The translations under genes were made by a program, and so were the position numbers. Below the pieces are notes generated by a model, which saw only the letters and a program-made list of their open reading frames with translations, was not told the origin of the DNA and ran no database searches. A stretch of 64,000 nt of DNA from positions 62,001 through 126,000 of the forward strand of contig CALPCJ010000001.1 of assembly GCA_943192975.1 (NCBI GenBank), given 5' to 3'. Every line of letters begins with the position of its first letter. The first letter of the stretch is position 1. The DNA is from Senimuribacter intestinalis. Lineage in GTDB: Bacteria > Bacillota > Clostridia > Peptostreptococcales > Anaerovoracaceae. Shown piece by piece: positions 8,151-16,268 of this stretch.

Positions 8151-8729
8151 ATGAAAAAAACAATTATTTTAGCTTCATCATCGCCAAGAAGAATCGAAAT
8201 GATGCACAAACACGGCTATGATCCTATCATCATGCCTGCTGACATAGACGAAACACTGCCGGAAAACATTTCTGCTAAAGATGCAGTCATGTTTCTAGCG
8301 CTCAAAAAAGCCCTTTACGTAGAGCAAAAAGCTGCGCCAGGCAGTATCATCATCGCCGCAGACACGGTGGTTTATAAGGATGGAATTTTAGGAAAACCGG
8401 AAAACAGAAGCGATGCTGCCCGCATGCTCAGAAAAATAAAAAACACCAGCCATCAGGTCGCAACAGGCGTTGCGATTCTAATAGCCAGTGAATCTACTAG
8501 AAACGTATTTTATGATATAACGGAAGTCTTTTGCAAGGATTTTAACGACGATGAGCTTTCCGCCTATCTTGATACTGATGAGCCTTATGATAAAGCTGGA
8601 GCCTATGCCATTCAGGGAATCTTTGCAAAACACATCGATCACTGGAACGGCTCATTTGACACCGTAGTCGGATTTCCCTGGGAATTGATTGAGCTAAAGC
8701 TTAAAGAACTCCTTACTAGCGAAAATTAG
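8151..8729 (+). CDS. maf: Maf-family nucleotide pyrophosphatase
   Basis: 192 aa from ATG 8151 (GCGGAGG ahead). Cytoplasmic house-cleaning enzyme hydrolysing non-canonical or excess NTPs (dTTP/UTP in the YhdE type) to monophosphate. Visible signatures: LASSSPRRIEMM at residues 6-17, the catalytic aspartate in IIAADTVVY (about 65-73), GKPEN, and the C-terminal GSFDTVVGFPWELI. Convergent with the MATE gene; the stop codons overlap by 4 bp. Divergent from the spoVA operon. Confidence 0.93.
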   Translation: MKKTIILASSSPRRIEMMHKHGYDPIIMPADIDETLPENISAKDAVMFLALKKALYVEQKAAPGSIIIAADTVVYKDGILGKPENRSDAARMLRKIKNTSHQVATGVAILIASESTRNVFYDITEVFCKDFNDDELSAYLDTDEPYDKAGAYAIQGIFAKHIDHWNGSFDTVVGFPWELIELKLKELLTSEN

Positions 8730-10108
8730 TCGTTCTCTTGCGGGATATCCGCCACAATATTAATCCATTTACGATTTTTGAATCTTGGCAGTGATACAAT
8801 TACTCTTCCAACATCGCCAATGGCAACAATGAGCATTGCAATAGGTAGGCTAACCTTCAGCACCAAAACCGAGAAAAACGCGAGAGGCACCTGCACCAGC
8901 AAGTTACAGATAATCTCAACTTTCATGCAGAACAAGGTATCTCCTCCAGCTCGCAAAGTTCCCACGATAAAAATATACCCTAGCATCTTCGGTGTCAGAG
9001 TAATTGCCATCGCAATCAGCGAATGCACCAACAAATCGTTGGTTTCACCATTGAAGTGATAAATGCCTGTCACCGGCCTTGCAACGAGTATCATCAAAAT
9101 CGTCATAAAAACGTTAAGTATCATAACTACTTTAACGGCACGCTTTCCATTTTGGAAGGCCTCTTCTTTATTACCCTGCCCCAAAGTTTCTCCGATCAGC
9201 ATTGCCGTTGCATTACCGACGCCAAAATATGCTGACTGGAGCAGTTCACAGATTACATTGGCAACCTGCGCCACAGCAAGAGCTGCTGTCCCCAGTTTTC
9301 CGTAAGCGGCAAAAATCAGCGTTACGGAAGCCGCCCAGCTACACTCTGTAAAAACTACCGGAACAGCGGTTTTCATAACACGCATAAAATGAGATTTTTC
9401 AAAATTGAGCAGTGTTTTTAAGTTTGTCTTAAACGGATGAGATTTTCTCGTATAGACAAAGGTGACCAGCGCTGTAAACTCAAAAATTCTTGCAATTAAA
9501 GTCGCTACAGCAGCGCCCTTTACACCGAGTTCCGGAAATCCGCAGACTCCGAAAATCAAAACGTAATTCAGTACCGCATTGATGCACAAGGCAACTGCAT
9601 TGATTATTGTCGGCACTTTTAAATCCTGAATCGCTCTGGAATTATAGGATATGGCAGATGACATACCCGAAAATACATACGAAAAGCAAGCGATTCTAAG
9701 ATAATCCACGCCAAGTTTAATCACCATTTCATCCTCGGAAAACATCTGTATCACATTTGGTGCAAAAACAAATGCTGCTACACTCACTACGAGTGCAAAA
9801 ATGAAACCTACCGCATAGTCAATCCCCAGCATCCGCCGTACACCGGCAATATCCTTAGCTCCCCAGTACTGCGCAGTGTAAACTGCCGCTCCGCTGTAAA
9901 GACCAAAAAGCGTAACTGTATATACAAAATAAACCTGATTAGCAGCACCTACAGCAGCCAGTTCCTGTTCCCCTAGCATTCCAATCATCAGCGTGTCGAT
10001 TAAGTTAAGACCCAAGCTGATTAAGTTTTGAAATACCACCGGAATCCCGATTATGAGCATTTTTCGATAAAATCGTTTCTGCGCTGTCCGTACCGTCAAT
10101 TCTGTCAT
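8726..10108 (-). CDS. MATE family multidrug/cation exporter
   Basis: 460 aa from ATG 10108 (GAGGAGG ahead; the frame is open further up but without a ribosome site). Twelve predicted membrane segments in two homologous halves. Family motifs: PVVFQNLISLGLNLIDTLMIGMLGE near the N-terminus, GAANQVYFVYTVTLFGLYSGAAVYTAQYWGA, and YFGVGNATAMLIGETLGQG at the start of the second half. Exports drugs or metabolites against a sodium or proton gradient. Related to the second MATE at 18896-20245. Expressed from its own promoter with a hairpin leader (10130-10177). Substrate unknown. Confidence 0.92.
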   Translation of the reverse strand: MTELTVRTAQKRFYRKMLIIGIPVVFQNLISLGLNLIDTLMIGMLGEQELAAVGAANQVYFVYTVTLFGLYSGAAVYTAQYWGAKDIAGVRRMLGIDYAVGFIFALVVSVAAFVFAPNVIQMFSEDEMVIKLGVDYLRIACFSYVFSGMSSAISYNSRAIQDLKVPTIINAVALCINAVLNYVLIFGVCGFPELGVKGAAVATLIARIFEFTALVTFVYTRKSHPFKTNLKTLLNFEKSHFMRVMKTAVPVVFTECSWAASVTLIFAAYGKLGTAALAVAQVANVICELLQSAYFGVGNATAMLIGETLGQGNKEEAFQNGKRAVKVVMILNVFMTILMILVARPVTGIYHFNGETNDLLVHSLIAMAITLTPKMLGYIFIVGTLRAGGDTLFCMKVEIICNLLVQVPLAFFSVLVLKVSLPIAMLIVAIGDVGRVIVSLPRFKNRKWINIVADIPQEND

Positions 10109-10129
10109 AACCCTTCCTCCTCTATGAAA

Positions 10130-10177
10130 ATTGCCCTCTACTTGCAAGGGGCTATACCTCTGCCAGCTTAGGGCAAT
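10130..10177 (-). promoter_or_regulatory. Hairpin leader of the MATE gene, possible attenuator or small riboswitch
   Basis: Read on the minus strand, ATTGCCCT (10177-10170) pairs with AGGGCAAT (10137-10130), which runs straight into TTTTC, giving a terminator-like 48-nt hairpin just ahead of the ribosome site. Its base is at the predicted transcription start. MATE genes in Clostridia are sometimes preceded by the guanidine-IV (mepA) riboswitch; I cannot confirm that this sequence fits that consensus. Confidence 0.4.
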
Positions 10178-10181
10178 CATC

Positions 10182-10210
10182 ATTATATCACATTACAATT
10201 GAAAATCCAA
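10182..10210 (-). promoter_or_regulatory. Vegetative-type promoter of the MATE gene
   Basis: Minus strand TTGGAT (10210-10205), 17-bp spacer, TATAAT (10187-10182). The predicted start falls at the base of the leader hairpin. Confidence 0.6.
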
Positions 10211-10389
10211 TCCATTGGGAGAAAGTTTTTGTAGGAGCCCTTAATCCTATAATAATCCTGGTGACCCCATGAAAAGAGAAGGCAAAGTGAAAAGTCATAA
10301 AATGTTTCGATATGTTTTAGTGCAAACCTAGCCAACGGTAGATGCCAACTTCACGTCTTTATTTTGAATTCTTGCGCTGTTTGAGGATT

Positions 10390-10713
10390 ATTGTGCAATT
10401 CCCCACTTCCACACCTACATTATGCACAACTTCTTCTATAAGGAGTTGTGCATAACCTAATAAACAACATTCCTTTGCACAACTACTAAGGGATAAACGC
10501 GCTGCACTCTACCTATCACTGATTATCGTTGTGCAATACTGCCCAAACAATTCAACCTTGCACAACATTTTAAACGTAAATGTGATAGTTATTTCATCTA
10601 TAATCCCACTACTCCAAAGAAGTTGTGCAAATTCTTAAATCCAAATCTCATCCACATAACTTTCCATAAGTCAAGTTGTGCAAACACGAAGTAAGTCCAT
10701 GTAGCTGCACAAC
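10390..10713. repeat. Array of five inverted-repeat units (family B: GTTGTGCA-N23-TGCACAAC)
   Basis: Units at 10390-10430 (left arm ATTGTGCA, core 25), 10445-10483, 10528-10566, 10622-10660 (right arm degenerate, CACATAAC) and 10675-10713. Four of the five cores are exactly 23 bp and their sequences are unrelated. Right arms lie 53, 83, 94 and 53 bp apart. Arms alternate strictly left-right. The array lies about 180 bp upstream of the MATE promoter in a kilobase without genes; 10211-10389 shows nothing else. Confidence 0.88.
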
Positions 10714-10785
10714 CATAAAACCACAAAAGTACCATGCAGAATAATGGTTTAAACATTTACACTATCGACTCGACTTCTCAGAAAT

Positions 10786-10834
10786 CTACCAGCAAATTGC
10801 ATTCAAAAAGAGGACGCATTTGCGTCCTCTTTTA
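10786..10834. repeat. Direct repeat copy 1, with bidirectional terminator hairpin
   Basis: About 48 bases from CTACCAGCAAATTGC through the hairpin AGAGGACGCA/TGCGTCCTCT and its T-run are identical to 11159-11206. The flanking 20 bases outward also show weaker similarity (a shared GACTCGACTT or GCTCGACTT stretch). Confidence 0.85.
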
Positions 10835-10844
10835 TTGACTTTTT

Positions 10845-11158
10845 TATAATTTCCGAGCATAGCCGAGGAAATTATATGATTTCTACCTTGCGGCAAAGCC
10901 GCTTGCGAGCAAAGCTCGCATATAAATCAGAGAAATCTACGGTCGGTTTCTTCCAATCAATGTTCGCTGGTCGCTCCATCTCTTGGGAAACCTTCGTAAA
11001 AGACCTGCCTGCGATTTATCTTCACAATAGAAAACGCCAGGAATTAACCTGGCGTTAGTCCTATTACTCGATAAATCGGGCTAGGGGTTGCGCCGTCGGT
11101 TCATGCTGCGCAGATCTTCGCCTTCGGCTCGACTTCGCAGTGAACCTTCGCGGGGGAC
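10845..11158. other. Hairpin-dense non-coding segment between two terminator copies
   Basis: Short palindromes follow one another: ATAATTTCC...GGAAATTAT, GCGGCAAAGCCGC, GCGAGCAAAGCTCGC (the last two enclosed by GATTTCT...AGAAATC), then AACGCCAGG-N6-CCTGGCGTT (11033-11056) enclosed by GATTTATC...GATAAATC, then a long stem GGTTC..CTGCG...CGCAG..GAACC near 11099-11146. On the minus strand the 11033-11056 hairpin is followed by TTTTCT, like a terminator. It could encode structured RNA or be a non-autonomous repeat; no known family is recognised and no convincing protein frame exists. Confidence 0.5.
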
Positions 11159-11207
11159 CTACCAGCAAATTGCATTCAAAAAGAGGACGCATTTGCGTCC
11201 TCTTTTT
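11159..11207 (-). terminator. Terminator of the acd-etf operon (direct repeat copy 2)
   Basis: Perfect hairpin AAGAGGACGCA/TGCGTCCTCTT with T-runs on both sides, 23 bases after the etfA stop on the minus strand. Identical copy at 10786-10834. Confidence 0.85.
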
Positions 11208-11229
11208 ATGCAATTTGGGTTAGGTCTCC

Positions 11230-12513
11230 CTATTTCGTAGTTGCGTCGTACAGCGCTTCTGCGTTTTCCCATTCAGCAATGATTTCTGGGATTACTTTGT
11301 ACAGGTCGCCTACGATTGCGTAGTCAGCAACTTCCATGATCGGAGCGTCTGGATCCTTGTTGATTGCTACGATACAGCCGGAAGTCTGCATACCAGCAAG
11401 GTGCTGGATAGCGCCGGAGATACCACAAGCAAAGTAAATTTCAGGTTTAACTGTAGTACCAGTCTGACCTACCTGGTGGGAGTGGTCAATCCAGCCAGCA
11501 TCTACAGCAGCACGGGAAGAGCCAACAACACCGCCAACTTTGTCAGCGAACTGCTTCATCAGTTCAAAACCGGAAGCATCACCCAGACCACGTCCGCCGG
11601 AGCAGATAATCTTAGCATCAGTCAGAGATACCATTTCCTTCATGGATTTAACGATATCTTTGATTTCGATTCTGACATCTTCCTTGCTAATTTCTGGTTT
11701 AACGTTTACGATTTCACCAGTAGCACCAGCCTGTCTTTCCTGCTTCTGCATTACGCCAGGTCTTACTGTGGACATCTGCGGTCTAGTCTTAGGGCAGATG
11801 ATGGTAGCCATCAGGTTACCGCCGAATGCCGGACGAGTCTGCTTGATTCCAGTGGATGGATCGTTAGGGTCCAGTGTGGAAGTATCTAATGTAGTGTTAG
11901 CTTTTGCAAATTCGATGTACTTGGAAACTTTAACGTCCAGGTGTGTACAGTCAGCGGTCAGACCAGTGTTGCATCTTGCAGCAATACGAGGTGCAAAGTC
12001 ACGACCAATGTGAGTAGCGCCGTACAGAACGATTTCCGGTTTGTATTCATCGATTAACTGCTTCATAACCTTAGTGTAACCGTCAGTTGTGAAGTTTTCA
12101 AGAAGTGGGTCCTGAACCATATATACTTTTTCAGCGCCGTATTCGAAACATTCCTGTGCCAGGTGGTCGATGTTGTTACCAATCAGTACAGCACAGATCT
12201 GTGTATCTTCGCTGATGTCTTTTGCTAATTTCTTACCTTCGCCCAGTAATTCCAGTGCCACGTTCTGAATTTTGCCCTGTCTCTGTTCAGCAAATACCCA
12301 GATGTGCTTGTAAGCGGAAAGGTCAACCTTTTCAGCTTCAGGAGCAGCTTCAATCGCGTCGAAGTTACATTTAGCGATACAAGCGTTACAGTTTGTGCAC
12401 TTTCCTTCGTCTACAACAGCAATTCTGTCAACGATCTTCAGAGCGTCAAACGGACAAGCTTTTGCGCAAAGGGAACATCCTTTACATTTATCATTAATGA
12501 TTTTAATAGCCAT
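11230..12513 (-). CDS. etfA: Electron transfer flavoprotein alpha subunit with N-terminal ferredoxin domain
   Basis: 427 aa, GGAGG ahead of ATG 12513. Residues 1-60 are a two-[4Fe-4S] ferredoxin domain (CKGCSLCAKACP and CTNCNACIAKC), absent from ordinary EtfA. Then the EtfA N-domain (from HIWVFAEQRQGKIQ near 70) and the C-terminal FAD domain (GGRGLGDASGFE, SSRAAVDAGW, QVGQTGTTVKPEIYFACGISGAIQH). EtfA with this extra domain is known from the caffeyl-CoA reductase (CarCDE) and lactate dehydrogenase (Lct) complexes of Acetobacterium, which bifurcate electrons between NADH, ferredoxin and substrate. With EtfB and the dehydrogenase upstream it should form a cytoplasmic bifurcating complex. The acyl-CoA substrate cannot be told from sequence. 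Confidence 0.95.
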   Translation of the reverse strand: MAIKIINDKCKGCSLCAKACPFDALKIVDRIAVVDEGKCTNCNACIAKCNFDAIEAAPEAEKVDLSAYKHIWVFAEQRQGKIQNVALELLGEGKKLAKDISEDTQICAVLIGNNIDHLAQECFEYGAEKVYMVQDPLLENFTTDGYTKVMKQLIDEYKPEIVLYGATHIGRDFAPRIAARCNTGLTADCTHLDVKVSKYIEFAKANTTLDTSTLDPNDPSTGIKQTRPAFGGNLMATIICPKTRPQMSTVRPGVMQKQERQAGATGEIVNVKPEISKEDVRIEIKDIVKSMKEMVSLTDAKIICSGGRGLGDASGFELMKQFADKVGGVVGSSRAAVDAGWIDHSHQVGQTGTTVKPEIYFACGISGAIQHLAGMQTSGCIVAINKDPDAPIMEVADYAIVGDLYKVIPEIIAEWENAEALYDATTK

Positions 12514-12531
12514 TATTATTCCTCCTTCAGA

Positions 12532-13338
12532 TTAGATGATGTGCTTACCCTTCAGCTGGATCAGCAGGTTCTTTGCCTGTTCGTTTTCGGAATCTCCGTT
12601 AACGATCTGGCCAGGAGCCTTCGGAGCCGGTGTGAAGGATCTGAATACGTTAGTAGGGGAAGCTTCCAGACCAACTTTAGTCAGGTCAACTTCGATGTCC
12701 TTTGCATTCCAAACTTTGATATCTTTCTCTGCGAAGATACCAGCCATGTTCATGTATCTTGGCTCGTTCAGTTCTTTGATCGCTGTCAGCATGCAAGGAG
12801 TCTTAATGCCGATCAGTTCATAACCATCTTCCATCTGTCTCTTTACTGTGATGTCTTTCATGTTGTCAGCGATTTCAAATTCTTCAACATATGTAACCTG
12901 CGGCAGGTCTAATTTTTCGGCAATCTGAGGACCTACCTGTGCGGTATCTCCGTCGATAGCCTGACGACCAGCAAAAATCAGGTCAGCAGGACCGTTTTCT
13001 TTTTCCCATTTTTTGATTGCAGCTTCCAGCGTGTTGGAAGTAGCCCATGTATCGGAACCGCCAACTGCTCTGTCGGAAACCAGAATACCCTCGTCAGCAC
13101 CTTTTGCAATACATTCAAACAGAAGGTCAGAAGCCTGAGGAGGTCCCATGGATACTACGGTGATTGTTACATCGTCATATTTATCCTTAATCTTTAATGC
13201 TTCTTCTAAAGCGTTAGCATCGTCGTGGTTTAAGATGCTTGGAACGCCGTCTCTGATAAGAGTACCAGTTTTAGGGTTAATTTTGATAACATTAGTATCT
13301 GGTACCTGCTTTGCGCATACGATAATCTTAAATGCCAT
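12532..13338 (-). CDS. etfB: Electron transfer flavoprotein beta subunit
   Basis: 268 aa, GGAGG ahead of ATG 13338, 18 bp before etfA. Starts IIVCAKQVPDTN and carries the nucleotide-binding stretch IFAGRQAIDGDTAQVGPQIAEKL that places the second cofactor (the bifurcating FAD in Clostridial Etf, AMP in respiratory Etf). Pairs with EtfA and delivers or accepts electrons from the acyl-CoA dehydrogenase encoded 20 bp upstream. Confidence 0.96.
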   Translation of the reverse strand: MAFKIIVCAKQVPDTNVIKINPKTGTLIRDGVPSILNHDDANALEEALKIKDKYDDVTITVVSMGPPQASDLLFECIAKGADEGILVSDRAVGGSDTWATSNTLEAAIKKWEKENGPADLIFAGRQAIDGDTAQVGPQIAEKLDLPQVTYVEEFEIADNMKDITVKRQMEDGYELIGIKTPCMLTAIKELNEPRYMNMAGIFAEKDIKVWNAKDIEVDLTKVGLEASPTNVFRSFTPAPKAPGQIVNGDSENEQAKNLLIQLKGKHII

Positions 13339-13358
13339 TTCTATTTCCTCCTACTATC

Positions 13359-14501
13359 TTATTTCTTGAAAGTGTTCGCAGCGATTACCATTCTCTGAAC
13401 TTCAGAAGTTCCTTCGTAGATTTCAGTAATCTTCGCGTCTCTCATCATTCTTTCTACCGGATAATCCTTGGTGTATCCGTATCCGCCATGGTACTGTACA
13501 CACTTAGTAGTTACTTCCATGGCAGTTTCAGCAGCGAACAACTTAGCCATTGCAGCAGCTTCTCCGTATGCCATGTGCTTATCCTTCATGTCAGCAGCTC
13601 TGTAGATTAACAGTCTTGCAGCTTCAATCTTAGTCTTCAAATCAGCCATAGCAAACTGCAGTGCCTGCATCTGAGACAGCTTCTTGCCGAACTGCTTTCT
13701 TGCGTTCATGTATTCAACTGTAACGTCGAATGCGCCCTGTGCGATACCCAGAGCCTGGGAAGCGATACCGATACGACCGCCGTCCAGTGTGGACATTGCA
13801 ACTTTGAATCCTTCGCCAACCTGACCCAGCAGTCTGTCTTCAGGAATTACGCAGTTCTGGAAAATAAGTTCAGTAGTGGAAGATGCGCAGATACCCATCT
13901 TGTCTTCAGTCTTACCGATGGAGAAACCTTCGTCGCCTTTTTCAACGATGAATGCAGAAATACCGTGGTTTCCTTTTTTCTTGTCGGTCATAGCCATTAC
14001 AACGAAAACGTCAGCATATCCACCATTGGTGATGAATACTTTCGCACCGTTTAAAATCCATTTACCATCAACCAGTTCAGCTCTAGTCTGCTGTCCGGAT
14101 GCGTCTGTACCTGCGTTAGGTTCTGTCAGACCGAAAGCGCCTAACTTCTTGCCGGATAACAGGTCTGGCAGGTATTTTCTCTTCTGTTCTTCGTTACCCC
14201 AGTTAAAAATCGGCCAGCAGCACAGAGAAGTATGTGCAGAACAGATAACGCCTGTGGATGCACAAACTCTGGATAATTCTTCTACAGTGATTGCATAGGA
14301 GATGTGGTCTCCGCCTGCTCCACCGTACTCAGTTGGGAATGGAACGCCCAGCATGCCGTACTTTGCCATTTTTTCTACAGTTTCCACTGGGAATCTGTGT
14401 TCCTGGTCAATTTCTGCAGCTAATGGTTCAACTTCGTTAGTGGCGAATTCTCTTACCATTTTTCTTACGAATTCTTGTTCCTTCGTTAGTTGAAAGTTCA
14501 T
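13359..14501 (-). CDS. Acyl-CoA dehydrogenase (butyryl-CoA dehydrogenase or caffeyl-CoA reductase type)
   Basis: 380 aa, AAGGAGG ahead of ATG 14501. Complete acyl-CoA dehydrogenase: FGLTEPNAGTDASGQ (FAD/substrate loop near 130), FITNGGYADVFVV, YMNARKQFGKKLSQMQALQFAMAD, and the C-terminal ITEIYEGTSEVQR whose glutamate is the catalytic base of short-chain enzymes. In anaerobes this soluble FAD enzyme runs as an enoyl-CoA reductase, taking electrons from NADH through Etf while reducing ferredoxin. First gene of the acd-etfB-etfA operon. The ferredoxin-bearing EtfA makes a CarC-like role possible; butyryl-CoA dehydrogenase (bcd) is the other main reading. Confidence 0.93.
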   Translation of the reverse strand: MNFQLTKEQEFVRKMVREFATNEVEPLAAEIDQEHRFPVETVEKMAKYGMLGVPFPTEYGGAGGDHISYAITVEELSRVCASTGVICSAHTSLCCWPIFNWGNEEQKRKYLPDLLSGKKLGAFGLTEPNAGTDASGQQTRAELVDGKWILNGAKVFITNGGYADVFVVMAMTDKKKGNHGISAFIVEKGDEGFSIGKTEDKMGICASSTTELIFQNCVIPEDRLLGQVGEGFKVAMSTLDGGRIGIASQALGIAQGAFDVTVEYMNARKQFGKKLSQMQALQFAMADLKTKIEAARLLIYRAADMKDKHMAYGEAAAMAKLFAAETAMEVTTKCVQYHGGYGYTKDYPVERMMRDAKITEIYEGTSEVQRMVIAANTFKK

Positions 14502-14568
14502 GTAAATGCCTCCTTAAATTATAATAACGGTCCTTCCCTTTCGGAAGGAGTATTTAACCGTATCAAAC

Positions 14569-14604
14569 TATGCTGTTTTTGTTTGTTATAAAAATAACAG
14601 CATA
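14569..14604 (-). promoter_or_regulatory. Likely Rex operator (14583-14600) inside a larger inverted repeat, acd-etf promoter region
   Basis: TTGTTA-N6-TAACAG at 14583-14600 matches the Clostridial Rex site TTGTTA-N6-TAACAA in 11 of 12 conserved bases. Rex senses NADH/NAD+ and commonly represses bcd-etf genes. The site is nested in a second inverted repeat TATGCTGTT-N18-AACAGCATA (14569-14604). It lies about 80 bp upstream of the acyl-CoA dehydrogenase start codon. Confidence 0.7.
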
Positions 14605-14712
14605 CATATATAGTAAACCACTTTTCAGCGATTTTTGCAAGCGTTTTTCGCATTTATTGCGACAAATTGTCGAAAGAAAAAGGTGAGTTATTTTCGACTC
14701 ACTTGCAAATTT

Positions 14713-15447
14713 TTACTCTGCCATTTTTTGTCTTATCTCTGTCAGGGCTCTCTTTTCAATTCTTGAAACCTGCACCTGTGAAATCCCCATAATTCTTGCA
14801 ATTTCCTGCTGCGTCATATCCTTATAATACCGCAGTACGAGCACCTGTCGTTCACGCATGGGCAGATGTTCGATTTCTTTCTTAATCATAATGCTATCCA
14901 AGTTGTTTTCCGGCGAACTCTGTCTGTAATATGTGTTATATTCTTCCTCTACTGGCTGACTGTCCAGGCTGACCACATTAGAAAGTGCTGTTGCAGCCTC
15001 CATAACTTCTAAGACCCGTTCTGTGGAAACCCCCATAAATTCAGCAATCTGGCTCAGTTTCGGCTGTTTTCCGTCTTTACCACAAAGAGTTTCCTGTGCT
15101 TTTTTTAGCGCATAGATTTCCGACTTCAAGCTCCGACTTGCCTTAATTCTCCCATTGTCCCGAAAAAAACGTTTCAATTCCCCCATGATGATTGGAACAG
15201 CGTAGGTAGAAAACATCACGTTAAACTCCGGCTGAAATTTATTGACTGCCTTTAAAAGCCCAATATACCCGATTTGAATCAGATCCTCTGCTTCGTACTC
15301 AGAGGTCGTAAACTTCAGCGCCATCTTTTTTACAAGCCCTGTATTTTGCTCGCACAGCAAACTCAAAGCTTCTTCGTCACCATTCTGCGCTTTTTTAATC
15401 AGTTCATATGTATCGGCTTTTGGAATCGGCACGTATTTATATGCCAT
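14713..15447 (-). CDS. sigF: RNA polymerase sigma-F factor (early forespore)
   Basis: 244 aa; ATG 15447 overlaps the end of spoIIAB by 11 bp. Region 2: DLIQIGYIGLLKAVNKFQPEFNVMFSTYAVPIIMGELKRFFRDNGRIKASRS (about 57-105); region 4: LPMRERQVLVLRYYKDMTQQEIARIMGISQVQVSRIEKRAL. It directs the first forespore gene set and is held inactive by SpoIIAB until SpoIIAA is dephosphorylated. Third gene of the canonical spoIIAA-spoIIAB-sigF operon. The sibling sigma-G has a similar domain plan, but this neighbourhood makes sigF nearly certain. Confidence 0.97.
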   Translation of the reverse strand: MAYKYVPIPKADTYELIKKAQNGDEEALSLLCEQNTGLVKKMALKFTTSEYEAEDLIQIGYIGLLKAVNKFQPEFNVMFSTYAVPIIMGELKRFFRDNGRIKASRSLKSEIYALKKAQETLCGKDGKQPKLSQIAEFMGVSTERVLEVMEAATALSNVVSLDSQPVEEEYNTYYRQSSPENNLDSIMIKKEIEHLPMRERQVLVLRYYKDMTQQEIARIMGISQVQVSRIEKRALTEIRQKMAE

Positions 15448-15877
15448 GGTAAACGTCCAGATACTTAATCAAAGTCACCGCTGTTCCCTTGCCCGGCTCT
15501 GACTCTACAAAAACTTTGTCCGTAAAACTTTCCATCACGGTAAAGCCCATACCACTCATTTCCTTTTCTTCCTCTGTAGAAAACATCGGTTCCATAGCTT
15601 TTTTTACATCGGGTATTCCTTTACCAAAATCAGCAATTTTAATAAAAATTTTATCTCGGTCGATAGTCTTAAATTCCATGACAATCTTTCCCTCGCCCTT
15701 TCGCTGATATCCGTGAATCACTGCATTGCTTACGGCTTCAGATACTGCAGTTTTAATCTCTGTCAGCTCTTCTACGGTAGGATCAAGCTGCGCCGCATAG
15801 GAAGCTGCAATCGCTCTGGCAAAACCCTGATTTTGCGGCATTGCCTCAAACTCTATCGTTACAAAATTACTCTCCAT
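15437..15877 (-). CDS. spoIIAB: Anti-sigma-F factor and serine kinase
   Basis: 146 aa; GGAGG within spoIIAA, ATG 15877, overlaps both neighbours by about 11 bp. GHKL ATPase fold: N-box EIKTAVSEAVSNAVIHGY, G1 box DFGKGIPD, G2 MSGMGFTVMESFTD. Binds and silences sigma-F or phosphorylates the serine of SpoIIAA. Cytoplasmic; dimer. Its N-box also interacts with sigma-F through neighbouring arginines. Confidence 0.97.
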   Translation of the reverse strand: MESNFVTIEFEAMPQNQGFARAIAASYAAQLDPTVEELTEIKTAVSEAVSNAVIHGYQRKGEGKIVMEFKTIDRDKIFIKIADFGKGIPDVKKAMEPMFSTEEEKEMSGMGFTVMESFTDKVFVESEPGKGTAVTLIKYLDVYHGI

Positions 15878-16196
15878 CTTCTTCCTCCTCTTCCTTATAT
15901 TCCATCAATGTAAAAATTCCCGACATGTCGAGAATTTGCTTTACCAGCTTGTTTGCACTGCGAATGGTTACAGTCCCTCCATTTTTTTTCAGTTTTTTAT
16001 ATCGCCCCAGCACCACGCCGATTCCGGAACTGTCCATAAAAGTTACACCTTTAAAGTCAAAAACCAGATGCTTTACTTCGTACAGTTCCAGCTCTTTATC
16101 TATATCTTCTCTAATTTTATCACAGACATGGTGGTCAATTTCTCCGCAAAGTTCTGCCACCAGCATACTGTCTTTTAAATGAAACATTGTATCCAT
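15867..16196 (-). CDS. spoIIAA: Anti-anti-sigma-F factor
   Basis: 109 aa, AAAGGGGG ahead of ATG 16196. STAS domain with the phosphorylation-site serine in VTFMDSSGIGVVLGRYK (about residues 53-69). Unphosphorylated SpoIIAA releases sigma-F from SpoIIAB. First gene of the operon. A GAAT-containing stretch upstream is vaguely like a sigma-H -10 box, but I could not find a convincing -35 partner. Confidence 0.96.
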   Translation of the reverse strand: MDTMFHLKDSMLVAELCGEIDHHVCDKIREDIDKELELYEVKHLVFDFKGVTFMDSSGIGVVLGRYKKLKKNGGTVTIRSANKLVKQILDMSGIFTLMEYKEEEEEDGE

Positions 16197-16268
16197 ATAA
16201 AAACCCCCTTTCCTCTATTATAATTCTGACTTAGCGTCTTGTCTTTAAGAGAAAAAGGGGGAATCTTA

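Noticed and set aside
10390..10713. CRISPR array
   Set aside because: The repeats are 8 bp, alternate in orientation and the units are unevenly spaced; there are no cas genes in the window.
10876..11058. Possible 60-aa protein on the plus strand
   Set aside because: The frame is built from palindromes and a terminator hairpin, has no ribosome site and low protein-like character.
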